Assembly: GCF_004684775.1 (NCBI RefSeq)
Contig: NZ_SRIC01000012.1
Span: forward strand, 1-64,000
Direction: 5' to 3'
DNA length: 64,000 bases
Origin: Streptomyces sp. MZ04
GTDB taxonomy: Bacteria; Actinomycetota; Actinomycetes; Streptomycetales; Streptomycetaceae
Shown: in pieces, positions 57,902-64,000 of the stretch
Layout: every line of letters starts with the position of its first letter
How positions within the stretch are numbered: the stretch's first letter is position 1
Position numbers and translations under genes: made by a program
The notes under the pieces: model-generated
Database searches by the model: none
Told to the model about the DNA's origin: nothing
What the model saw: the letters and a program-made list of their open reading frames with translations, nothing else

Positions 57902-58900
57902 TCAGAGAGCGGCCGCGGCGCCGTGCAGGTTCTTGGCGGCGAGGGCGAGCCCCTCGGTCTGGGAGAAGGCGGCGTCTTCGTGCTCGATGTTGACGGCCAT
58001 GTCCGGGTCGATCTCGGCCAGTGCGCGAAGGAACTCGGTCCAGAAGGGCACGTCGTTGCCCAGGCCGACGGCGACGAACTTCCAGGCTGGGTTCTCCGGC
58101 CAGGCGTTGCACCAGAAGCCGATGCCGGTGGGCACCTTGCCCTCGGCGTCCGCGGGCACGCGCGTGAACGAGGTGTCCAGGACACCGCGGATGTCCGCGC
58201 CGGGGCACAGCGTGGCGTCCTTCGCGGCGGCGTGGAACACCAGCGGGCCGAGCCACTTGATGGAGGCGACGATGTCCATGCCCTGCCACATCAGGTGGGA
58301 GGGGTCCATCTCGGCGCCGAGGTTGGTCGCGCCGGCCTCGTCGACGAGCCGCTTGAGGGTGACCGGTGAGAACACCACGTTGTGCGGGTGCATCTCGATG
58401 GCGACCCTGACGTCGTTCTCGCGGGCGAGTGCGTCGATCTCCTTCCAGAACTCGACGGCCACGCCCCACTGGTAGTCGAGTACGTCCAGGTAGACGCCGT
58501 CCCAGGGATTGACGACCCAGGAGGGGTACTTGGCTTCGGGGTCGGATCCCGGAGTGCCGGACATGGTCACGACGTGCTTCACGCCGAGCAGCCCCGCGAG
58601 CCGAACGGTGCGGCGCAGGTCGTCGGCGTGCTTCGGCCCGACGCCCGGGAGCGGGTTGAGCGGATTGCCGTTGCAGTTGAGCCCGGTCAGTTCCATCCCG
58701 CGTTCGGCGAAGGCCGCCAGGTACTCCTCGCGCGCGGTGGCCGAGGACAGCAGCAGGTCGACCGGGCAGTGCGGGGCGGGGATGAACCCACCGGTGTTGA
58801 CCTCGACGGAGGTCAGGCCGTTGTCCTTGAGGATGTCGAGGGCCTCGGTCAGGGGCAGGTCGTGCAGACAGGCGGTGTAGGCGCCGAGCTTGAGGGCCAT
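57902..58900 (-). CDS. sugar phosphate isomerase/epimerase-like TIM barrel
   Basis: A 332-aa AP-endonuclease-2-type TIM barrel. Metal-binding Glu/Asp/His motifs lie in VRVAIEMHPHNVVFSP, NLGAEMDPSHLMWQGMD and VFHAAAKDATLC, and VNIEHEDAAFSQTEG is near the C terminus. It is the last gene of the five-gene minus-strand operon and would epimerise, isomerise or dehydrate a keto-inositol (IolE-, IolI- or IolH-like). Longer than the isomerase at 44424, with which it shares only the fold. Confidence 0.88.
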   Translation of the reverse strand: MALKLGAYTACLHDLPLTEALDILKDNGLTSVEVNTGGFIPAPHCPVDLLLSSATAREEYLAAFAERGMELTGLNCNGNPLNPLPGVGPKHADDLRRTVRLAGLLGVKHVVTMSGTPGSDPEAKYPSWVVNPWDGVYLDVLDYQWGVAVEFWKEIDALARENDVRVAIEMHPHNVVFSPVTLKRLVDEAGATNLGAEMDPSHLMWQGMDIVASIKWLGPLVFHAAAKDATLCPGADIRGVLDTSFTRVPADAEGKVPTGIGFWCNAWPENPAWKFVAVGLGNDVPFWTEFLRALAEIDPDMAVNIEHEDAAFSQTEGLALAAKNLHGAAAAL

Positions 58901-58931
58901 GGTTGTTCTGCTCCTTCGTTCGATACGGGGG

Positions 58932-60128
58932 TCAGCGGGCGGACGGGACCGCAACGCCGGTGCCGCCATTGCGGGAGGACTCGACGACGGCCTGGATGAT
59001 CTCCATCGTGCGCAGACCGTCGGCGAACGTGGCGCAGGCCGGGCGTGGGTCGGCGACGCCCGCGACCTGGTCGAGGAAGGCCCGGGCCTGGTACGTGAAC
59101 ATCTCGGCGTTGCCGCCTCCCACACCCGGCGCCTCCATCGGGTAGCCGCCGGCGAAGTACGGCAGCTGCGGGCCGGCGATGATCTGGCGGGCTCCTCGGG
59201 TGCGGGCCTCGGGCTGGGCGTCGTCGAGGACGTACTCAGCAGGCCGGTGCTGGTCGAACGCGGCCCGGCCGCCAAGTCCCAGCACGTCGAAGGCGAGCCC
59301 GTTGGGCAGGCCGAAGGCGGTCCGTGACAACGAGAAGGTGCCCACGAGACCGGACTCGAAGCGAGCGGTGAACGACGCGGTGTCCTCGTTCTCGACCTCG
59401 CCGAACTCGTCCGAGACGGGCGCGGCGTTGTGCCCGACGACCGCGCCAAGCGGCAAGGGCCGCTTGGTGATCTGTGTCGAAAGGGAGGCGCCGGAGACCG
59501 CGGCGATGGGTCCCGCGACGTACTCGGCGGCGTCGATCACGTGCGCGCCGACGTCCCCGAGTGCGCCGGAGCCGGGGCCGCCCTTGAATCGCCAGCTCAG
59601 TGGCCCGTTCGGGTCGGTCGCGTAGTCGCACCAGTACCGGCCGCTGAACAGCGTGAGGTCACCCAGCTCGCCGTTGCGGACATGATCGCGGATCCCGGCG
59701 ATGGCGGGAGAACGGCGGAAGGTGTACCCGACGGCGGTCACCACATCGGTGGCGCGCTCCAACTCGGCCATCGCACGGGCGTCTTCGAGCGAGCCGGCCA
59801 GCGGCTTCTCGCACAGCACGTGCTTGCCCGCGGCGACGAGCGCCTCGGCGATCGGGCGGTGCAGATGGTTGCCGACGACGATGCTGACGGCGTCGATCGT
59901 CGGGTCCTCGGCGACGGCCTCCCAGCTCGCAAGCGCCTTCTCGTACCCGTAGCGGCGGGCGGCGTCCTCGCCGAGTTCGACATGGGCATCGGCTATCGCG
60001 GCCAGCCGGACCGGCGGCAGGCCGGCGCCGAAGACCGTGTTGACGTTGCGGTAGCCGGCGGCGTGGCTGCGGCCGGCCATGCCGGCTCCGATCACCGCGA
60101 CGGAGAGAGGCTTGCTGGACGTAGACAT
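58932..60128 (-). CDS. Gfo/Idh/MocA-family dehydrogenase 2
   Basis: A 398-aa polyol or sugar dehydrogenase. Rossmann motif VAVIGAGMAGRSHAAGYRN, catalytic Lys in LCEKPLAGSLEDARAM, C-terminal FKGGPGSGALGDVGAHVIDAAEYV with the catalytic Asp/His. It differs clearly from the one at 43353 and may act on a different inositol isomer or on a scyllo- or methyl-inositol. The ATG follows GAAGGG; a TTG start 5 codons upstream is less likely. Confidence 0.9.
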   Translation of the reverse strand: MSTSSKPLSVAVIGAGMAGRSHAAGYRNVNTVFGAGLPPVRLAAIADAHVELGEDAARRYGYEKALASWEAVAEDPTIDAVSIVVGNHLHRPIAEALVAAGKHVLCEKPLAGSLEDARAMAELERATDVVTAVGYTFRRSPAIAGIRDHVRNGELGDLTLFSGRYWCDYATDPNGPLSWRFKGGPGSGALGDVGAHVIDAAEYVAGPIAAVSGASLSTQITKRPLPLGAVVGHNAAPVSDEFGEVENEDTASFTARFESGLVGTFSLSRTAFGLPNGLAFDVLGLGGRAAFDQHRPAEYVLDDAQPEARTRGARQIIAGPQLPYFAGGYPMEAPGVGGGNAEMFTYQARAFLDQVAGVADPRPACATFADGLRTMEIIQAVVESSRNGGTGVAVPSAR

Positions 60129-60180
60129 GGCTGTGCCCTTCAAGGGGATCGAGGAGGTGAAGAAGGTGGCGGATGCGGGA

Positions 60181-61623
60181 TCAGGCGGCGAACTGCCGAC
60201 GGAAGTGGGACTCGATGGCTTCCATCGAGCGGCCGCGTGTCTCGGGAACGGTGCGGACGTAGAAGACGAACGTGGCGGCGTTGATCGCGGCGAAGATCAG
60301 GAACGTGGTTCCGCCGATCGCGTCGATCAGTGGCGGGAACGCCAGAGTGACCAAGAAGTTGGCCATCCAGGTGCCGAAGACGGCCGTGCCCATCGCGAAG
60401 CCGCGCAGGCGCAGCGGGAAGATCTCCGAGAGCATCAGCCAGAACACGGTCGCGATGCAGCCCTGCATGAACAGCAGGAAGCTCAGCATGGACGCGAGCA
60501 CGAGGTAGCTGCGGGCGGCCGACTCGGGCAGGACCAGGAAACAGAAGGCGATCAGCAACAGCGAGACGGTGACGCCGACCTGACCGGTCAGCAGCATCGG
60601 GCGACGGCCGAACCGGCCCAGCAGCCACATGCCGGTGGAGACCGCGAGGACGGCCACGACGCCGTTGGCGATGGTGGCGGTGAGCGCGGCCTGGGTGCCG
60701 AGGCCCGTGTCCAGCAGGATCGTCGGCGCGAAGTACATGATCGAGTTGACGCCGGTGAGCTGGGTGAGGGCGGCGAGGCCGAACCCGAACGTCACGACGC
60801 GCCGTAGCCACGGCGTGCCCAGACTCCGCCATCCCGCCCGCGGCTCGTGGGCGTCGGCGGTCACCCGGCTCTTGATCTCCGCGAACTCCGCGTCGACGAC
60901 CCGCTCGTCACGGATCCGGGCCAAGGTGCGGGCCGCGTCATCGAATCGACCGCGAGAGGCCAGCCAGCGGGGTGACTCGGGCACGAACAGCATCCCGAGC
61001 CACAGCAGAACGGCCGGGACCGTGGCGAGCCCGAGCATCCAACGCCACACGCCACCCTCGCCCGCGGTCCGGGCGATGACCGCGTTGGAGGTGTAGGCGA
61101 CGAGTTGACCCGTCACGATCATGAGCTCGTTCTGGGTCACGAGGCGGCCGCGGTGCTCGGCGGGAGCCAGCTCGGCGATGAACACCGGCACTGTCGCGGA
61201 CGCGCCGCCCACGGCGAGCCCGAGCAGTCCGCGGAACAGCACCAGCACGGTGAGATCAGGTGCGAGCGCGGTACCCAGCGCGCCGATGAAGAACAGCAGG
61301 GCGAGCCCGAGGATCGCCCGCTTGCGCCCGTAGCGGTCGCTGAGACGGCCGCCGAAAAGAGCCCCGCATGCGGCTCCGAGCACCAGGGACGACGCGACGA
61401 TCCCCTCGGTCAGCGGGCTGAGCCCGAGACCACCCCGCTCGGGTGAGAGGGACATGAAAGGAAGCGCTCCGGAGATGACGCCGGTGTCGTATCCGAACAG
61501 GAGCCCGCCGAAGGTGGCGATGACGGTGATGGTCCGCAGCCGCCGGTAGACGTGGGGAGACGTGTCGTCTCTGACGGTGCTGCTCGGCGCGGGGGCATGG
61601 GGGGTGTCGTCCCTGACGTCCAT
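60181..61623 (-). CDS. MFS sugar porter, IolT-like
   Basis: A 480-aa sugar/H+ symporter with 12 helices. Family signatures GGLLFGYDTGVISGALPF, GGRLSDRYGRKRAIL, PVFIAELAPAEHRGRLVTQNEL, VPESPRWLASRGR, QLTGVNSIMYFAPTI and VPETRGRSMEAIE are all present. In an operon with iolD and mmsA it most likely imports inositol. GGGAGG lies 6 bases before the ATG; gap to the mmsA stop is 15 bases. Confidence 0.94.
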   Translation of the reverse strand: MDVRDDTPHAPAPSSTVRDDTSPHVYRRLRTITVIATFGGLLFGYDTGVISGALPFMSLSPERGGLGLSPLTEGIVASSLVLGAACGALFGGRLSDRYGRKRAILGLALLFFIGALGTALAPDLTVLVLFRGLLGLAVGGASATVPVFIAELAPAEHRGRLVTQNELMIVTGQLVAYTSNAVIARTAGEGGVWRWMLGLATVPAVLLWLGMLFVPESPRWLASRGRFDDAARTLARIRDERVVDAEFAEIKSRVTADAHEPRAGWRSLGTPWLRRVVTFGFGLAALTQLTGVNSIMYFAPTILLDTGLGTQAALTATIANGVVAVLAVSTGMWLLGRFGRRPMLLTGQVGVTVSLLLIAFCFLVLPESAARSYLVLASMLSFLLFMQGCIATVFWLMLSEIFPLRLRGFAMGTAVFGTWMANFLVTLAFPPLIDAIGGTTFLIFAAINAATFVFYVRTVPETRGRSMEAIESHFRRQFAA

Positions 61624-61638
61624 GGCCGCCTCCCAGGG

Positions 61639-63132
61639 TTAGTCGGAGGTGGGGAAGTCGAAGCCCGCGGCGGCGTGCTGCTGTGTGCGGCGCGGCCAGC
61701 GGGTGGTGACGACCTTGGGGCGGGTGTAGAAGCGGACACCTTCGGCGCCGTGCACGGGGGAGTCGCCGATGAGGGAGTCCTTCCAGCCGCCGAAGGAGTA
61801 GTACGACATCGGCACGGGCACCGGCACGTTGACGCCGATCATCCCGACGGTGACGTGGCGCTGGAAGCGGCGGGCGGCCTCGCCGCTGTCGGTGAACAGG
61901 GCGGTGCCGTTGCCGTACGGATTGGCGTTGATGAGGGCGATCGCCTCGTCGAGGGTGTCGACGCGGACGACGGCGAGGACCGGCCCGAAGAGCTCTTCCC
62001 GGTAGGCGTCCATGTCGGTGGTGACATGGTCGAGCAGGGATGGCCCGGTGAAGAAGCCGTCCTCGTGGCCTTCGACCTTGAGGCCGCGCCCGTCGACGAC
62101 GACCGTCGCGCCCTGCAGGGACGCGGTACCGACGGCGTTCTCGACGCGTTCCTGGGCGGCCTTGGTGATCAGCGGGCCCATGTCGGTGCCGGGTGCGTCG
62201 CCGGGGCCGACGGTCACCTCGCGGGCCTTGCGCTCCAGGATCTCGACGAGCCCGTCGGCCGCGTCGCCGACCGCGACGGCCACGGAGACGGCCATGCAGC
62301 GTTCGCCCGCCGATCCATAGGCGCCGGCGGTGATGTGGTTCGCGGCGAACTCCAGGTCGGCGTCGGGCAGGACGACGGCGTGGTTCTTGGCGCCGCCGAG
62401 CGCCTGGACGCGCTTGCCGTGCGAAGTGGCCAGCTCGTGGACGTACTTGGCGATCGGTGTGGAGCCGACGAAGGAGACGGCGGAGATGCCGGGGTGGGTG
62501 AGGATCGCGTCGACCGCGTCCTTGCCGCCGTGCACGACATTGAACACACCGTCGGGCAGCCCGGCCTCGCGGTACAGCTCGGCGACGAAGTTCGCGGCGG
62601 ACGGGTCGCGTTCGCTGGGCTTGAGGATGAAGGTGTTGCCGGTCGCGATGGCGATGGGGTGCATCCACAGGGGCACCATGGCGGGGAAGTTGAAGGGGGT
62701 GATGCCGGCGACGACGCCCAGCGGCCGGCGGAAGTTGTGCACGTCGACGCCGCGCGACACCTGGTCGGAGAAGCTGCCCTTCAGTACGTCCCCGAGGCCG
62801 CACGCGAACTCGACGACCTCGCGTCCGCGCACGATCTCGCCGCGCGCGTCGTCGACGGTCTTGCCGTGCTCGGCGGAGATGATCCGGCCCAGCTCCTCCT
62901 CGTGCCGGCCGAGCAGATCCCGGAAAGCGAACATCACCTGGGTCCGCTGAGACAGGGACGACTCGGACCAGGCCTCGAAGGCCGGCCAGGCGGCGATGAC
63001 GGCGGCGTCCACATCGGCGAGCCCGCCGAGTACGACGCGGGCCGTCTCCCGCCCGGTGGCCGGATTGAACACCGGAACGGTGTCCGCGCCGGCGGCGGGA
63101 GAGCCGCCGAGCCAGTGCTGGATGGTCTTCAC
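61639..63132 (-). CDS. mmsA: CoA-acylating methylmalonate-semialdehyde dehydrogenase
   Basis: A 497-aa aldehyde dehydrogenase that converts malonate semialdehyde (in inositol breakdown) or methylmalonate semialdehyde to acetyl- or propionyl-CoA. The N terminus (KTIQHWLGGSPAAG) is typical of MmsA/IolA; the central EITPFNFP-like block reads GVVAGITPFNFPAMVPLWMHPIA, and the nucleophile is the Cys in GSAGERCMAVSVAV, with HNFRRPLG before. The GTG was chosen by family alignment; AGGAC lies 8 bases upstream. It follows iolD by 11 bases. Confidence 0.95.
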   Translation of the reverse strand: MKTIQHWLGGSPAAGADTVPVFNPATGRETARVVLGGLADVDAAVIAAWPAFEAWSESSLSQRTQVMFAFRDLLGRHEEELGRIISAEHGKTVDDARGEIVRGREVVEFACGLGDVLKGSFSDQVSRGVDVHNFRRPLGVVAGITPFNFPAMVPLWMHPIAIATGNTFILKPSERDPSAANFVAELYREAGLPDGVFNVVHGGKDAVDAILTHPGISAVSFVGSTPIAKYVHELATSHGKRVQALGGAKNHAVVLPDADLEFAANHITAGAYGSAGERCMAVSVAVAVGDAADGLVEILERKAREVTVGPGDAPGTDMGPLITKAAQERVENAVGTASLQGATVVVDGRGLKVEGHEDGFFTGPSLLDHVTTDMDAYREELFGPVLAVVRVDTLDEAIALINANPYGNGTALFTDSGEAARRFQRHVTVGMIGVNVPVPVPMSYYSFGGWKDSLIGDSPVHGAEGVRFYTRPKVVTTRWPRRTQQHAAAGFDFPTSD

Positions 63133-63143
63133 GTGGGGGGTCC

Positions 63144-64000
63144 TTACAGGTAGTGGCGCTGCGACTGCTTGTGGGTGACGTAGGTCTCGTACGCGGAGCG
63201 CGTGGACTCCAGGGCGGAGGTCTGGCTCACCGGCACGTCCCACCAGCCGTGGGCGGGCGGATTGGGTCCGTAGAGGTCGGTCTCGACGTGGACGACGGTG
63301 GTGCGGTCGGTGCCCTTCGCCTTCTCCATGGCGGTGCGGAAGTCGTCCACGGTGGCGGCGTGCAGGACGTCGGCGCCGAGCGATGCGGCATTGGCGGCGA
63401 GGTCGACGGGCAGGACATCGCCGTCGAGTCGGCCCGAAGTCCCGTCGCGATAGCGGTACTTGGTGCCGAAGCGCTGGGAGCCGAGGGCTTCGGAGAGTGC
63501 GCCGATGGAGGCGAAGCCATGGTTCTGGACCAGGACGATGATGACCTTCAGGCCTTCGGAGACCATGGTCACGATTTCCTGGGCCATCATCAGATACGAG
63601 CCGTCACCGACGAGTACGACGACCTCGCGCGAGGGATCGGCCATCTTCACGCCGAGACCGGCGGCGACCTCGTAGCCCATGCAGGAGTAGGCGTACTCGA
63701 CGTGGTAGGCCTTGGGGTCGCAGGCCCGCCACAGCTGCTGGAGGTCACCGGGCATGGACCCGGCCGCGTTGATGACCACGTCACGGTCGTCCAGGACGTC
63801 ACGGAGCGCGCCGAGGATCGTCGTCTGCGCCGGCAGCTCGCCGGTGTTGCGGTCGGGAGCGAAGCACTCCTCCTCGATCTCCCCTGTCCGGGCGATGAGT
63901 TGACGCATGTGCTCCCGGTACTCCTCCTCGACCTCCCAGTCGGTCAGCGCGCCGGCGAGGGCCTGGATGCCGAGGCGGGCGTCGGCGATCAGGGGTTCGG
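63144..64000 (-). CDS. iolD: 3D-(3,5/4)-trihydroxycyclohexane-1,2-dione hydrolase, 5' end missing
   Basis: C-terminal 285 or so residues of a thiamine-diphosphate enzyme; the frame remains open to the window edge. The TPP motif is VVLVGDGSYLMMAQEIVTMVSEG...NHGF, with GYEVAAGLGVKMAD and RYRDGTSGRLDGDVLPVDLAANAASLGA before and after, as in IolD. It opens the cyclohexane ring in myo-inositol degradation. It is the upstream member of the operon iolD-mmsA-porter-dehydrogenase-isomerase; further iol genes are expected beyond the right edge. Confidence 0.93.
   Translation of the reverse strand, partial: EPLIADARLGIQALAGALTDWEVEEEYREHMRQLIARTGEIEEECFAPDRNTGELPAQTTILGALRDVLDDRDVVINAAGSMPGDLQQLWRACDPKAYHVEYAYSCMGYEVAAGLGVKMADPSREVVVLVGDGSYLMMAQEIVTMVSEGLKVIIVLVQNHGFASIGALSEALGSQRFGTKYRYRDGTSGRLDGDVLPVDLAANAASLGADVLHAATVDDFRTAMEKAKGTDRTTVVHVETDLYGPNPPAHGWWDVPVSQTSALESTRSAYETYVTHKQSQRHYL

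Overview
The base composition (high GC), the dense minihelix-like codon use, iron boxes of the DmdR/IdeR type, a DasR-like site, Tat-type secretion signals and the gene families all point to a chromosome segment of a Streptomyces-like actinomycete. No rRNA, tRNA, CRISPR array, insertion sequence, phage gene or replication origin was seen. The window holds about 51 convincing protein genes plus operators, hairpins and short tandem repeats.

Left part (0-12.9 kb): a NarL/FixJ two-component pair, a small membrane protein, a secreted family 8 polysaccharide (hyaluronate-type) lyase whose upstream region carries a DasR-like and a LacI-like operator, an alpha/beta hydrolase, two methyltransferases, a slipin, a SpoIIE-type phosphatase, a quinone-oxidoreductase-like enzyme with an AraC regulator, and a 2-hydroxyacid dehydrogenase.

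Siderophore locus (13.0-25.6 kb): a five-gene minus-strand operon (ATP-grasp ligase, IucA/IucC synthetase, MFS exporter, second IucA/IucC synthetase, PLP decarboxylase) follows a four-gene uptake operon (two FecCD permeases, ATPase, binding lipoprotein). A CC-x10-C-x2-C siderophore reductase is divergent. Two near-consensus iron boxes lie between the divergent promoters. This is an NRPS-independent siderophore system whose product cannot be named from sequence. Several minisatellite-like repeats cluster here.

Middle (25.7-43.3 kb): mostly regulators and single enzymes, including an isopenicillin-N-synthase-like oxygenase, a Clp-N/HTH protein behind paired 19-bp palindromes, three AraC regulators, a MalY-like lyase, a natural fusion of a Zur-type regulator with a GNAT acetyltransferase under a Zur-like box, a TetR/DUF4345 divergent pair, and an MmpL-type exporter next to a perfect palindrome. 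Several genes here seem to be leaderless (TANNNT about 6 nt before the start codon).

Right part (43.3-64 kb): a polyol, probably inositol, catabolic region. It has three LacI regulators with their own palindromes, two MocA-type dehydrogenases, two sugar-phosphate-isomerase-like TIM barrels, two paralogous sugar-binding lipoproteins, a CUT2-type permease and half-size ATPase, an MFS sugar porter, methylmalonate-semialdehyde dehydrogenase and the 3' part of iolD. Inside it sits a three-gene oxygenase system (desaturase-like di-iron enzyme, Rieske ferredoxin, ferredoxin reductase) controlled by a LacI-type operator. I propose, as inference, that it oxidises a modified polyol, for example by removing an O-methyl group from a methyl-inositol so that the inositol pathway can use it.
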